Numbered from the stretch's first letter, positions 7,873-16,433 are shown. The stretch: 40,205 nucleotides of DNA from Clostridiales bacterium UBA1740 (GCA_002315715.1 DCHY01000027.1:2614-42818); one strand, 5' to 3'. Numbers and translations are program-made. The notes: generated from the sequence alone by a model not told the origin.

Positions 7873-9075
7873 TTAGTCAAAATATCCGTGATATTGAATT
7901 TTGATATCGCTTTTCGGAAAAAGATAAGCGTAAAGTTCGGAACAGTAATCGTCCGTCATGGACGCCAAATAATCCACCACGATTTGGTTCTTTTCGGTTT
8001 CCAGATACGGCATTGGTGAATCGTAATAATGGTGATTGGCGACAAAATCGATGTGGTGCGTATAAATCGGAGACGATTTATTACCGTTTTTCAAATCCTC
8101 CAAGAGCTTATAATAGAGTTTTTGCATGACCGGTTTTACGGTTCCGTCAAGAACGGTCGTTAAAGACTCGTTGAGATAGATTTCACGGTAGTTTTCTTTT
8201 TTGGTCTCGGAAAGTGCGCGAAAATGCGCTTCATCCAAGCGGATGTAGGGATGACCGTAACTATTCTCGATGATATTGACTTCCAAATTGTTGATGATCT
8301 CGGCATTGATGGTGCCAAGCCCCGAACTGTCTAAAAAGGTATCGGGCGTCGTGATATGCGCTCGCATAGCGTCTTGCCTGTCACGACCGAGATAGGCAAT
8401 AATATCCGAAACGCGAACGACACAACCCTCCAAAGTGGAAGGGGCAATCTTGTAATTATTGGTTTCATCCACGTAACAACTCTCGACGGTCTTGTCAAAT
8501 TCGGCAAAAGACGTCATCGGAACGGGATAGTATTCGCTCATCTCAAATTCGCCGTTGTGCGCCAATATACCGTTTAAGGTGTCAAGGGTAATGTTGTGGG
8601 AAAAAATCCCGTCAAGCACTCTGACGCTGTGCACGTTGTGATTAAAGAAGCGACCGGTCTCGGCACGATATACTTCCGACAGATATCTTTCTCCGGCATG
8701 ACCGAACGGCGTGTGGCCGATATCGTGACCGAGGGCAATTGCCTCTATCAAATCCAAATTCAGATGAAGAACCGACCCGATAGCACGCGCGATGCGCGAA
8801 ACGAGTTGCACGTGCAGAGCACGTCTTGTGATATCGTCATTTTTATAAAAAGAAAACGCTTGCGTTTTGTCGGTATAGCGGTTATAAAACGGGCTATACA
8901 TGATTTTATCGGCATCACGAACGTAAGCACCGCGCCACACCGTTTCCTTATCGTGAAGGGGATTTCTGCGGATGGCAAGAGCACCGTTTGCCGCATAATG
9001 CGGATAGTTCCCGCTGACTCGGTCGGCACGGATACGCTCTTCTACTTCTTTTGATAATTGCTCATATTTCGGCAT
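7873..9075 (-). CDS. dgt: dGTP triphosphohydrolase-like HD-domain protein
   Basis: Predicted metal-dependent nucleotidase that removes triphosphate from dNTPs. The 400-residue protein has the Dgt N-terminal pattern (RRNPLHDKETVWRGAYVRDADKIMYSPFYNRYTDKTQAF) and the HD-domain ligands His88, His117-Asp118 (IALGHDIGHTPFGHAGERYL) and an Asp in RVSDIIAYLGRDRQDA. The start at 9075 has GGAGG at 7-8 nt. It has its own promoter and lies downstream of rpsT with an intervening terminator. Exact nucleotide specificity cannot be told; many dGTPase-like proteins of Firmicutes act on several dNTPs. Confidence 0.88.
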   Translation of the reverse strand: MPKYEQLSKEVEERIRADRVSGNYPHYAANGALAIRRNPLHDKETVWRGAYVRDADKIMYSPFYNRYTDKTQAFSFYKNDDITRRALHVQLVSRIARAIGSVLHLNLDLIEAIALGHDIGHTPFGHAGERYLSEVYRAETGRFFNHNVHSVRVLDGIFSHNITLDTLNGILAHNGEFEMSEYYPVPMTSFAEFDKTVESCYVDETNNYKIAPSTLEGCVVRVSDIIAYLGRDRQDAMRAHITTPDTFLDSSGLGTINAEIINNLEVNIIENSYGHPYIRLDEAHFRALSETKKENYREIYLNESLTTVLDGTVKPVMQKLYYKLLEDLKNGNKSSPIYTHHIDFVANHHYYDSPMPYLETEKNQIVVDYLASMTDDYCSELYAYLFPKSDIKIQYHGYFD

Positions 9076-9095
9076 AATTCACCCTCCTCTTTCCC

Positions 9096-9124
9096 ATCTT
9101 ATCATAAAGGATATGTATTGTCAA
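9096..9124 (-). promoter_or_regulatory. Promoter of the dGTPase-like gene
   Basis: Minus-strand TTGACA (9119-9124) and TAAGAT (9096-9101), spacer 17 bp, ending about 20 bp before the start codon. Confidence 0.82.
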
Positions 9125-9132
9125 GAAAGCAA

Positions 9133-9164
9133 ACAAAAAAGCTCTGCCGGGTTAAGCAGAGCTT
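9133..9164 (-). terminator. Terminator of rpsT
   Basis: On the minus strand AAGCTCTGC (9156-9164) pairs with GCAGAGCTT (9139-9147) around an 8-nt loop, followed by a T-run. It lies 16 bp past the rpsT stop. Confidence 0.92.
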
Positions 9165-9179
9165 CTTAATTTTTATCAC

Positions 9180-9443
9180 TTATGCAAGTTTGTTGAGCGC
9201 CAAAGTCAACTGAGACTTCTTGTGAGCAGCAGCATTCTTGTGGAAAATGCCGTGAGCAGCAGCCTGGTCAACTTTCTTAACGGCCTCGGTATAAAGCTCG
9301 GAAGCGAGTGCTTTGTCGTTAGCGGCAACAGCAGCGTTGAACTTTTTGAGAACAGTCTTAACTTCAGACTTCTTCATCTGGTTTCTAAGTGCTTTGGTAC
9401 GAGCAACAAGAATACGCTTCTTAGCAGACTTAATATTAGCCAT
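9180..9443 (-). CDS. rpsT: 30S ribosomal protein S20
   Basis: Primary 16S rRNA-binding protein of the small subunit body. The 87-residue, lysine-rich helical protein begins MANIKSAKKRILVARTKALRNQMKKSEVKT and ends HKNAAAHKKSQLTLALNKLA, both typical of S20. SD AAGGAG is well placed before the ATG at 9443. Monocistronic: own promoter and own terminator. The 95-nt leader holds no clear hairpin. Confidence 0.97.
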   Translation of the reverse strand: MANIKSAKKRILVARTKALRNQMKKSEVKTVLKKFNAAVAANDKALASELYTEAVKKVDQAAAHGIFHKNAAAHKKSQLTLALNKLA

Positions 9444-9544
9444 TTTAATCTCCTTTTATTTTCCATATGCGAATTCCCGCAGCAAAACAACTGAGAGGGG
9501 TTGTACTGTTTCGTAAAAACGCATACTTCCATTCATACGGCAAT

Positions 9545-9573
9545 ATTCTATCACAACTCTGCATCAAAATCAA
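9545..9573 (-). promoter_or_regulatory. Promoter of rpsT
   Basis: Minus-strand TTGATT (9568-9573) and TAGAAT (9545-9550), spacer 17 bp, about 100 bp ahead of the rpsT start. Confidence 0.8.
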
Positions 9574-9602
9574 TACTTTTTTCAAAAAAATTCAATAACT
9601 TT

Positions 9603-10385
9603 TTATGTAGTACTTCTCTCGGCTTCGCCGTCCAAATAAAAGACAGCATAATAAGAACAAGAACCGCTGCGTTTGAGAATGCAGTTTCCCGTGCGAATAC
9701 TGTCTGCAAAGATGATGGAAGAACCGTCAAAATCGTAAAAAAATCCCAAGGACAAATCGAGTCGATTATCTCCGAAATAGAAGCGGTTATCTATTTTCGT
9801 GATCTCTCCGCATTCATATTCACAAAGTCCCGAACCGTAATAAGCTTCCGGATTTTCAGCACCGATCCTTTTTCCCGCCATCCTCGCCCGATTCAAAATG
9901 TTGCACTCTTCCTCAAGTTCCCGTTCGAGAGAATAGTCTTCTCTTTCCGTCGCTTCATAATCTCTTGTGACAAAATTATACGCACCGCCGATATAAGTAA
10001 AAGCAAGGTAATCGTTCATGCCGTCAAATCCCCAACGGGCGGAATACCCGGTCCCCACGTTACCGTTTCCATCGTCCATGTCAAAGAAAAGTGCGCCTTT
10101 TACGGAGTGATATGTCAGTGACTCATCTATTTCCTCCCAAGTGCCTTCGAAAACTTTGTCATAATATTTCAAAGTAAAGGTCGTCTCGGTGAAGGCAATT
10201 TTGACGTTTTCCTGACGAAACTGGTCAAAAAAAGAAAAAGCGTTAATCTGTTGCGTGTAAGTGACCCCGTCTTTCGGATAACTCTGCACGACGACGTCAA
10301 GTGCATACGGCGCCTTTTTGCAACCACTCATGGTCAACACGGAAAAGATTAGGAAAATGACAAGTAACAAGGCTGTTTTCTTCAT
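9603..10385 (-). CDS. Uncharacterised lipoprotein
   Basis: A 260-residue secreted protein with a lipoprotein signal: MKKTALLLVIFLIFSVLTMSGC, cysteine at residue 22. The mature part is acidic and rich in aromatic residues, with stretches such as FAFTETTFTLKYYDKVFEGTWEEIDESLTYHSVKGALFFDMDDGNG that read like beta strands of a lipocalin-like or DUF-type barrel; I recognise no family. SD AGAGGA precedes the ATG and a near-consensus promoter lies 40 bp further up. It stands between rpsT and the divergent ylxM-ffh operon, and neither neighbour suggests a function. Confidence 0.8.
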   Translation of the reverse strand: MKKTALLLVIFLIFSVLTMSGCKKAPYALDVVVQSYPKDGVTYTQQINAFSFFDQFRQENVKIAFTETTFTLKYYDKVFEGTWEEIDESLTYHSVKGALFFDMDDGNGNVGTGYSARWGFDGMNDYLAFTYIGGAYNFVTRDYEATEREDYSLERELEEECNILNRARMAGKRIGAENPEAYYGSGLCEYECGEITKIDNRFYFGDNRLDLSLGFFYDFDGSSIIFADSIRTGNCILKRSGSCSYYAVFYLDGEAERSTT

Positions 10386-10425
10386 ACCGTTCCTCTTTTC
10401 ATTTTAATCCGTACTTGATATCTCC

Positions 10426-10454
10426 ATATTAACATAAAGAAAATAAGATTGCAA
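10426..10454 (-). promoter_or_regulatory. Promoter of the 9603-10385 lipoprotein
   Basis: Minus-strand TTGCAA (10449-10454) and TAATAT (10426-10431) with a 17-bp spacer. Confidence 0.68.
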
Positions 10455-10500
10455 GAAAACCCCCGCTAAAATACGGTCGCAAAAATCTTTAAAAAAATTA

Positions 10501-10529
10501 TTGACTTTGATAGAAAAACATGATATACT
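10501..10529 (+). promoter_or_regulatory. Promoter of ylxM-ffh-rpsP-khpA
   Basis: TTGACT (10501-10506) and TATACT (10524-10529) with a 17-bp spacer, 40 bp before ylxM. Divergent from the lipoprotein promoter. Confidence 0.87.
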
Positions 10530-10568
10530 TGTAAAGCAAATTGGTTTACACCTAAAGTGAGGCGCTTT

Positions 10569-10904
10569 ATGTTTGAAAAAAATATGAAATTCGCCTATCT
10601 CTTAGACCTCTACGGGGCGCTACTTGACGAACATACGAAAAACGTTTTGACTTCTTACTACGAAGAGGACCTCTCTCTCGGAGAAATTGCCGAAGAAACG
10701 GGGATTTCGAGACAAGGTGTTCGTCACGCTGTCAAACACGGTGAAGAGCAATTGGCTTTTTACGAAGAAAAACTCGAATTATCCCAAAAAGACGACACCG
10801 AAAAAGCGGTCCTTGCCCTTTTGGAACAAGCAAAAGCCGCCCTTCTCGCGGGCACGGATGCTGCGCCCTTGATTAGCGAAGCTATTGCGAAAATAAAAAA
10901 GTAA
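10569..10904 (+). CDS. ylxM: YlxM-type helix-turn-helix protein (UPF0122)
   Basis: Small DNA-binding-like protein resembling sigma-70 region 4, always found next to ffh in Firmicutes and implicated in the SRP pathway. The 111 residues contain YLLDLYGALLDEHTKNVLTSYYEEDLSLGEIAEETGISRQGVRHAVKHGEEQLAFYEEKL, the family pattern with its helix-turn-helix. An in-frame GTG at 10557 would add four residues, but the ATG at 10569 has GAGG at 6 nt. The stop lies 11 bp before ffh. Confidence 0.93.
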   Translation: MFEKNMKFAYLLDLYGALLDEHTKNVLTSYYEEDLSLGEIAEETGISRQGVRHAVKHGEEQLAFYEEKLELSQKDDTEKAVLALLEQAKAALLAGTDAAPLISEAIAKIKK

Positions 10905-10915
10905 GGGAGTTTATC

Positions 10916-12247
10916 ATGTTCGGAAATTTGACAGAAAAACTGGCAAATGCCTTCAAAAAGTTCCGAAGCAAAGGAAAACTCACCGAGGCTGACGTAAAAG
11001 AAGGCATGCGCGAAGTTAAACTTGCCCTTCTCGAAGCCGATGTCAATTTCAAAGTCGTTAAAGAATTTGTCGCTACCGTTACCGAGCGCGCCATAGGCTC
11101 CGAAGTTCTCGAGAGTCTCTTGCCGGCGCAACAAGTTATAAAAATCGTCAACGAAGAACTCACGCGCCTGATGGGCGGTGAAAACGCGAAACTCGAAATC
11201 AATCCGAAACCGCCGACGGTCGTTATCATGGTCGGTTTGCAAGGTGCCGGCAAAACCACGCACACAGGCAAACTTTCCGCCATGTATAAGAAAAAAGGTA
11301 AGAATCCCCTTCTTGTCGCCTGCGACGTTTACCGTCCTGCCGCCATCGACCAGTTGAAAATCGTCGGAGAGTCCGTCGGTGTTCCCGTCTTTTCCATGGG
11401 AAGTGCCGAATCTCCCGTCAAAATTGCGAAAGCGGGTGTCGAGTATGCGACGAAAAACGGTTTCGATATGGTATTTATCGATACGGCCGGCCGTCTTCAT
11501 ATTGACGAAGTGCTGATGACGGAACTGCTCGAAATCAAGAAAGTGACACAACCCACGGAAATTCTCTTGACTGTCGATGCCATGACGGGACAGGATGCCG
11601 TTAACGTTGCCAAATCCTTTGATGAACTTCTTGACATCACCGGTGTTGTTTTGACCAAAATGGACGGAGACACCCGCGGAGGTGCTGCTCTTTCCGTTCG
11701 CTACATTACGGGCAAACCCATAAAATTCATCGGTACCGGCGAAAAACTCGACGCTATCGAGCCTTTCTACCCCGACCGAATGGCATCAAGAGTCCTCGGC
11801 ATGGGCGACGTTCTCTCGCTGATTGAAAAAGCAGAGGCGGCGTACGACGAGAAAAATGCGAAAGAAATGGAGCGGAAATTCCGCGAAATGTCTTTCACCT
11901 TGGAAGATTTTCTCGTGGAGATGCGCAAACTTAAAAATATGGGTAATCTCGACCAGCTTATCGGTATGCTTCCGGGCGCTAATATGAAAGGACTCGGCGA
12001 TTTGCACGTAGATGAAAAGCAAATGGCACATACGGAAGCCATTATCCTTTCCATGACGCAGGCAGAGCGTGACCGTCCCGAAATTATCAACGGCTCGAGA
12101 AGGAAGCGCATTGCCAAGGGGTCCGGCACTTCCGTGGAAGAAGTCAATAAACTCTTAAAGCAATTCGACCAAATGAAAAAAATGATGAAGCAATTCGGAG
12201 CCGTCGGTAAACGCCGCGGATTCGGCGGATTCAAACTTCCCTTTTAG
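10916..12247 (+). CDS. ffh: Signal recognition particle protein Ffh (SRP54)
   Basis: GTPase that binds signal peptides and SRP RNA and delivers ribosomes to FtsY at the membrane. The 443 residues comprise the N domain (1-85), the G domain with GLQGAGKTT (about residues 106-114), DTAGR, and TKMDGDTRGG, and the M domain from about residue 300 with the SRP-RNA motif near ERDRPEIINGSRRKRIAKGSGTSVEEVNKLLKQF. The C-terminus is methionine-rich then ends GFGGFKLPF. Family-typical length. Translated from the ylxM operon promoter with SD AAGGGAG. Confidence 0.98.
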   Translation: MFGNLTEKLANAFKKFRSKGKLTEADVKEGMREVKLALLEADVNFKVVKEFVATVTERAIGSEVLESLLPAQQVIKIVNEELTRLMGGENAKLEINPKPPTVVIMVGLQGAGKTTHTGKLSAMYKKKGKNPLLVACDVYRPAAIDQLKIVGESVGVPVFSMGSAESPVKIAKAGVEYATKNGFDMVFIDTAGRLHIDEVLMTELLEIKKVTQPTEILLTVDAMTGQDAVNVAKSFDELLDITGVVLTKMDGDTRGGAALSVRYITGKPIKFIGTGEKLDAIEPFYPDRMASRVLGMGDVLSLIEKAEAAYDEKNAKEMERKFREMSFTLEDFLVEMRKLKNMGNLDQLIGMLPGANMKGLGDLHVDEKQMAHTEAIILSMTQAERDRPEIINGSRRKRIAKGSGTSVEEVNKLLKQFDQMKKMMKQFGAVGKRRGFGGFKLPF

Positions 12248-12290
12248 TTTACCAAAATAAAAATATAAAAAATCTTTGGAGGAAAAAATC

Positions 12291-12536
12291 ATGGCAGTTA
12301 AAATGAGACTTAAGAGAATCGGCGCGAAGAAGGCTCCCTTCTATCGTGTTATCGTTGCAGACGAGAGATCGCCCCGTAACGGCAGATTCATCGACGAGAT
12401 CGGTTATTACAATCCGATGACCAACCCCGCTGAAATCAAAATTGACGCTGACAAAGCCAACAAATGGCTTGCAAACGGCGCTCAACCTACCGAAACTGTT
12501 AAAGCACTTCTTAAAAAAAGTGAAATCCTGAAATAA
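12291..12536 (+). CDS. rpsP: 30S ribosomal protein S16
   Basis: Small-subunit assembly protein. The 81-residue sequence MAVKMRLKRIGAKKAPFYRVIVADERSPRNGRFIDEIGYYNP is diagnostic. The ATG at 12291 follows GGAGG (12278-12282); an earlier in-frame ATG at 12276 overlaps that SD and is unlikely. It follows ffh by 43 bp, as in Bacillus (ffh-rpsP-ylqC). Confidence 0.97.
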   Translation: MAVKMRLKRIGAKKAPFYRVIVADERSPRNGRFIDEIGYYNPMTNPAEIKIDADKANKWLANGAQPTETVKALLKKSEILK

Positions 12537-12557
12537 TCAAACCGAAAGGATATGATT

Positions 12558-12797
12558 ATGGAATTGGATTTGAAACAGATTCTTGCGGATATCGCAAAGG
12601 CAATCGTGGATTCCCCCGATGAAGTTCGCGTCGAAGAAGACAGCGACGGCGATGACGTGGAACTCACCCTTTCCGTTGCAGAAGCCGACACCGGTATGAT
12701 CATCGGAAGACATGGCAAAATTGCAAAGGCCATTCGCCAGATCATGAAGGTTGCTGCGATTCGCTGCGGAAAACGCGTTACTGTCGAAATCAAATAA
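12558..12797 (+). CDS. khpA: KH-domain RNA-binding protein KhpA (YlqC)
   Basis: Small KH-domain protein, partner of KhpB/Jag in clostridia and streptococci, linked to cell elongation and RNA chaperoning. The 79 residues end in the KH fold with the GxxG loop GRHG inside MIIGRHGKIAKAIRQIMKVAA. The ATG at 12558 has AAGGA at 7 nt; an alternative ATG at 12552 is only 1 nt from that SD. In Bacillus the cluster goes on to ylqD, rimM, trmD and rplS; here a terminator follows khpA directly. Confidence 0.93.
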   Translation: MELDLKQILADIAKAIVDSPDEVRVEEDSDGDDVELTLSVAEADTGMIIGRHGKIAKAIRQIMKVAAIRCGKRVTVEIK

Positions 12798-12833
12798 AAA
12801 TACTCGGGGTACTATGGCCCCGAGTATTTTTTT
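12797..12833 (+). terminator. Terminator of the ylxM-ffh-rpsP-khpA operon
   Basis: A 13-bp perfect stem, 12797-12809 with 12818-12830 (core TACTCGGGG / CCCCGAGTA), 8-nt loop, then a T-run. It begins in the khpA stop codon. Confidence 0.94.
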
Positions 12834-12925
12834 GTATTATATGTACAAAAATATATAGGTAAATAATAGCATACTATACAAAAAAGCACTTCTTATTTTC
12901 CATGAAAGCGAGAGAGATGGTTTCC

Positions 12926-14419
12926 ATGAAAAAATATATTATGTCCCTCGACCAAGGAACGACAAGTTCCCGTGCCATCCTTTTTACCTATCAAGGGGAG
13001 ATTGCGAGCAAGGCACAGCGTGAGTATCCGCAAATCTTCCCGAAAGAGGGTTGGGTAGAGCACGACCCCATGAGCATTTGGGCAACCCAAATCGGCGTTG
13101 CGACCGAAGCGCTCCAAAAAATAGGCGGAAACTGGGACGAAGTGGCAGGCATCGGCATCACCAACCAGCGTGAAACTACCGTCGTATGGAACCGCGAAAC
13201 GGGCACCCCGATTCACAACGCCATCGTTTGGCAGTGCCGACGCACGGCAGAATACTGCGAACAACTCAAAAAAGAAGGTTACGAAGATCTCATCAAAGAT
13301 AAAACGGGACTTTTGCTTGATCCCTACTTCTCTGCGACCAAAATACGGTATATTCTCGACAACGTAGAAGGCGCAAGAGAATTGGCGCAAAAGGGCGAAC
13401 TTTGTTTCGGAACGGTAGATTCTTGGCTCATTTACCAACTCACCGGCAAAAAGGTCCACGCGACGGACGTTTCCAACGCTTCGCGCACCATGCTTTTCAA
13501 CATTCATACCATGCAATGGGACGACGAACTGTTAAAAATTTTTGATATTCCGAAAGCGATGTTGCCGAAGGTGTTGCCATCCTCCTGTATATACGGATAT
13601 ACCGATGAAAAAATTCTCGGCGCTTCCCTGCCGATCGGCGGCGTTGCCGGAGATCAGCAATCGTCGTTATTCGGTCAATGTTGCTTTGAAGCAGGTGACC
13701 TCAAAAACACCTACGGCACCGGCGCGTTTTTGCTCATGAATACCGGCGATAAACCCACCTTGACCGGCAACGGCCTCATTACCACCGTCGCCTGGCAAAT
13801 CGGAGATAAAGTCAGCTATGCGCTGGAAGGTTCCGTTTTCGCCTGCGGTTCTGCCCTTCAATGGCTGCGCGATGGGTTAAAAATTCTGGATTCCGCCGCA
13901 GACAGTGAATATTACGCCGCAAAAGTAAAAGACAGCGGCGGCGTCATGGTTGTCCCGGCATTTCAAGGTCTTGGTGCTCCCTGGTGGGATCCCTATGCAC
14001 GCGGCATGATCATCGGTTTGACCCGTGCCACTACGAAGAATCATATTATTCGCGCCACGCTTGAATCGCTTGCGTATCAAACCGCCGACGTCGTCGAATT
14101 GATGGAACGTTCGGCACATATCAAAGTGAAAGGATTGAAAGTTGACGGCGGAGCTTCTGCCAACAACTTCCTCATGTCCTTCCAGTCGGATATTCTCGGC
14201 GTACCGATTGAGAGACCCTCCTGCATCGAAACGACTGCCCTCGGTGCCGCTTATCTTTGCGGCCTTGCCGTCGGCGTTTACGCTTCCTTCGATGAAATCA
14301 AAGCACAACACAAAACCGAACGTCTGTTTGAACCGTCGAAAGACCAAGCATGGCGCGAAGGACAAGTGTCTGTTTGGCGTCGTGCAGTCGAGAGAACACT
14401 CGGCTGGAAAGAACCTTAA
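12926..14419 (+). CDS. glpK: Glycerol kinase
   Basis: Phosphorylates glycerol to glycerol-3-phosphate with ATP. The FGGY-family protein of 497 residues begins MKKYIMSLDQGTTSSRAILF (phosphate 1 loop) and has the glycerol-contact segments GITNQRETT, the motif YGTGAFLLMNTG, and GGASANNFLMSFQSDILGVPIERP near residue 405. In-frame ATGs at 12902 and 12917 are possible; 12926 fits the usual N-terminus and SD-like GATGG at 5 nt, but no start has a strong SD. No glpF, glpD or glp regulator is next to it. The 128 bp before it is AT-rich and I see no clear promoter or cre site. Confidence 0.96.
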   Translation: MKKYIMSLDQGTTSSRAILFTYQGEIASKAQREYPQIFPKEGWVEHDPMSIWATQIGVATEALQKIGGNWDEVAGIGITNQRETTVVWNRETGTPIHNAIVWQCRRTAEYCEQLKKEGYEDLIKDKTGLLLDPYFSATKIRYILDNVEGARELAQKGELCFGTVDSWLIYQLTGKKVHATDVSNASRTMLFNIHTMQWDDELLKIFDIPKAMLPKVLPSSCIYGYTDEKILGASLPIGGVAGDQQSSLFGQCCFEAGDLKNTYGTGAFLLMNTGDKPTLTGNGLITTVAWQIGDKVSYALEGSVFACGSALQWLRDGLKILDSAADSEYYAAKVKDSGGVMVVPAFQGLGAPWWDPYARGMIIGLTRATTKNHIIRATLESLAYQTADVVELMERSAHIKVKGLKVDGGASANNFLMSFQSDILGVPIERPSCIETTALGAAYLCGLAVGVYASFDEIKAQHKTERLFEPSKDQAWREGQVSVWRRAVERTLGWKEP

Positions 14420-14432
14420 TTATCGAAAGCAA

Positions 14433-14461
14433 AAAGGCTGTTAGTTTGACTAACAGCCTTT
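14433..14461. terminator. Bidirectional terminator between glpK and the PHP phosphatase
   Basis: A 12-bp stem AAAGGCTGTTAG (14433-14444) with CTAACAGCCTTT (14450-14461), 5-nt loop. The minus-strand T-run (TTTTT) is longer than the plus one, so it terminates the 14464-15201 gene best while also lying 13 bp past glpK. Confidence 0.9.
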
Positions 14462-14463
14462 CT

Positions 14464-15201
14464 TCAATCTTCGGTAATGCCTAAAAGTAAGAACTCTTTA
14501 TTATGGCAATCGGAAGTGCGGATGATGGGATTACCGTGTTCTCTGATGAGAGCCAAAATGTCGGGATTCGGGTAAGGTGTCGTACGATAGCCTCTCGCTA
14601 TCGCGCCGTAGTTGACTTCAAAGGTTACGCCGGTCGGAAGAAGTTTATCGAGTGCCGCGCGGTATGCTTTTACGTATCTTTCGTTTTTTTCGTCAAACAG
14701 TTTGCCGCCTTCGTTGAATTTTGTGACCAAATCAAAATGACCGACGATATCGCATTTGGTACGGCAATATACGTCGCCGACAAGCGCGTAATAGTCCTCG
14801 CAAAAAGCGTAATAATCGCCGCCGTAATAGGTATTGACACTATCGATAAAATTGGCTTCGCTTTTGTCTATCGGCAAGTAGTGCCCGTCCTTTTTCACGT
14901 AATGAACCGAACCTATGACATACTCGTAGCGGTCGGTTTTTTCTTCGGAAAAATAATCCTGTTCAATGCCGAGTTTGATTGAAATGCTGTCCTTGTACTG
15001 TTGTTTCAGTTTGCTTACGGTGTCTATATATTTCTCGGTGTTTTCCAAAGTCATACAATAACTTCCGTCAAATTCCGTGAAGGAATGACCGGAAAACCCA
15101 AGTTCGCTCATGCCGCCCTCGAGGGCTTTCAGAACCATTTCTTCGGGCGAGTTTTTGCCGTCACAAAAGCAGGTATGCGTATGCAAATTAGATAGTCCCA
15201 T
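14464..15201 (-). CDS. PHP-type histidinol-phosphatase (HisJ/HisK family)
   Basis: PHP-domain phosphoesterase of 245 residues, related to the B. subtilis histidinol-phosphate phosphatase. Metal-binding segments are visible: NLHTHTCFCDG (His7, His9), SELGFSGHSFTEFD, KLGIEQDYFSE, YVIGSVHYV, CDIVGHFDLV and the terminal RTSDCHNKE. No other histidine biosynthesis gene is nearby, so a role in that pathway is only inferred from the family. It sits 13 bp after rsmA and is probably co-transcribed with it. Confidence 0.83.
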   Translation of the reverse strand: MGLSNLHTHTCFCDGKNSPEEMVLKALEGGMSELGFSGHSFTEFDGSYCMTLENTEKYIDTVSKLKQQYKDSISIKLGIEQDYFSEEKTDRYEYVIGSVHYVKKDGHYLPIDKSEANFIDSVNTYYGGDYYAFCEDYYALVGDVYCRTKCDIVGHFDLVTKFNEGGKLFDEKNERYVKAYRAALDKLLPTGVTFEVNYGAIARGYRTTPYPNPDILALIREHGNPIIRTSDCHNKEFLLLGITED

Positions 15202-15214
15202 TCGTATTCCTCAC

Positions 15215-16087
15215 TTATTCTGCCGCATGTTTTCCATCAAACAATGCATCGGATAGTTGAATAAAGTCTTTCGTTGAAAGTCGTTCTCCACGGATGTTTA
15301 AATCAAATCCAAGAGACGAAACAGCCGCCGAAATTTCCTCTTTGCAATAGTCCGAAAGTTTGGATGAAAGGGCGTTCACAAGCGTTTTTCTTCTCATTTC
15401 AAAAGCACCGTGAATCAAGTTGAAAAACAGACGTTCGTCTTTCGGGAAAAATGGTTTTTCTTGATAGAGGTCAATGCGAATAACGGCGCTGTCCACTTTC
15501 GGTGCCGGTAAAAAACAACCGGCCGGAACCTTAAACAGTCGCGTTGCCGTGCCGTAATACCCAAGAACTGCGGTAATAGCGCCGTAATCGCCGGTGCCTG
15601 CTTTGGCGCAAAGACGGGAGGCAACCTCGTTTTGAACCATAACGGTAATCGACCGAAAAGGAACGCCGCTCTCCAAAAGACGCATTAAAATCGGCGTCGT
15701 GATGTAGTAAGGCAAATTTGCCGCTACGGATACGTCTCTTCCCTCGCTGTAGACGTTTATGAGTTCTCTTAAATCGGTTTGCATGATATCGCCGTTAATC
15801 ACCGTGACGTTATCGAACTCAGCAAGCGTTTTGCCGAGAACGGGAATGAGGCCTTTGTCGATTTCTACGGCCACTACTTTTTCATAACGCCGGGCAAGTT
15901 CGGCGGTCAAACATCCGATACCGGGACCGATCTCCAAAATCATGGAATCGGTACGGTCGGCACAGGCTTCCGCAATATCATAAGGCACCATCGGATTGAT
16001 GAGAAAATTCTGCCCGTAATCCTTGCGAAAAACGATGCCGGCATCCGCCATCAACTCCTTAATGGTGTTTGGGTGACATAAATTCAT
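15215..16087 (-). CDS. rsmA: 16S rRNA dimethyladenosine transferase RsmA (KsgA)
   Basis: Dimethylates the two adjacent adenosines in the 3' terminal helix of 16S rRNA, a late step of small-subunit maturation. The 290-residue protein shows DYGQNFLIN, the SAM-binding LEIGPGIGCLTAEL, VVAVEIDKGL, INGDIMQ, and the catalytic NLPYYITTPI. The ATG at 16087 (MNLCHPNTIKEL) is preceded by GGGGAG, better than an upstream ATG at 16108. No confident promoter was seen in the 39 bp between its start and the divergent tRNA-Thr promoter. Confidence 0.97.
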   Translation of the reverse strand: MNLCHPNTIKELMADAGIVFRKDYGQNFLINPMVPYDIAEACADRTDSMILEIGPGIGCLTAELARRYEKVVAVEIDKGLIPVLGKTLAEFDNVTVINGDIMQTDLRELINVYSEGRDVSVAANLPYYITTPILMRLLESGVPFRSITVMVQNEVASRLCAKAGTGDYGAITAVLGYYGTATRLFKVPAGCFLPAPKVDSAVIRIDLYQEKPFFPKDERLFFNLIHGAFEMRRKTLVNALSSKLSDYCKEEISAAVSSLGFDLNIRGERLSTKDFIQLSDALFDGKHAAE

Positions 16088-16126
16088 AAACTCTCCCCGT
16101 AATATCAAAAAAACTCGTAAATCCTA

Positions 16127-16155
16127 TTGACAAAAAGCCAATTTGATAGTATAAT
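16127..16155 (+). promoter_or_regulatory. Promoter of tRNA-Thr
   Basis: TTGACA (16127-16132) and TATAAT (16150-16155) with a 17-bp spacer: a perfect consensus promoter, 10 bp before the tRNA. Confidence 0.95.
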
Positions 16156-16165
16156 ACATTCCGAT

Positions 16166-16241
16166 GCTGATGTGGCTCAGTTGGTAGAGCAGTTGATTCG
16201 TAATCAACAGGTCATCGGTTCAAGTCCGATCATCAGCTCCA
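16166..16241 (+). tRNA. tRNA-Thr (anticodon CGT)
   Basis: A 76-nt cloverleaf. Acceptor GCTGATG pairs with CATCAGC (16231-16237), D-arm GGCTCAGTTGGTAGAGC, anticodon stem GTTGA/TCAAC with loop TTCGTAA (anticodon CGT, reads ACG), T-loop GTTCAAGTC, and CCA encoded at 16239-16241. Confidence 0.97.
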
Positions 16242-16243
16242 AG

Positions 16244-16279
16244 AATCCTGCGGATTTTCCGCGGGATTTTTTGTTTTTT
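16244..16279 (+). terminator. Terminator of tRNA-Thr
   Basis: Stem AATCCTGCGG (16244-16253) with CCGCGGGATT (16259-16268), one T-G pair, 5-nt loop, followed by a long T-rich run. The following 16280-16396 stretch holds no gene I can support. Confidence 0.9.
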
Positions 16280-16396
16280 GTCGATGACCTTTAGTATTAT
16301 AAAGAAAAAGCGCGCGCCTGTCAAGCCCTAAGCAAATTCATCCATTCCAAAAGCGGATAATTTATCGTGCAATAGAAAATAAACATTCGTCTTCCG

Positions 16397-16433
16397 ATAA
16401 AAAAGAGAACTTTGAAAACCAAAGTTCTCTTTT
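16397..16433 (-). terminator. Terminator of tRNA-Gly
   Basis: A 14-bp stem between 16420-16433 and 16401-16414 (core AGAGAACTTTG / CAAAGTTCTCT), loop of 5 nt, T-run on the minus strand from the A-tract at 16397-16404. It starts 2 nt past the tRNA CCA end. Confidence 0.92.

Noticed and set aside
13170..13367. Small open frames inside glpK in other frames
   Set aside because: No SD, no similarity, fully inside glpK.
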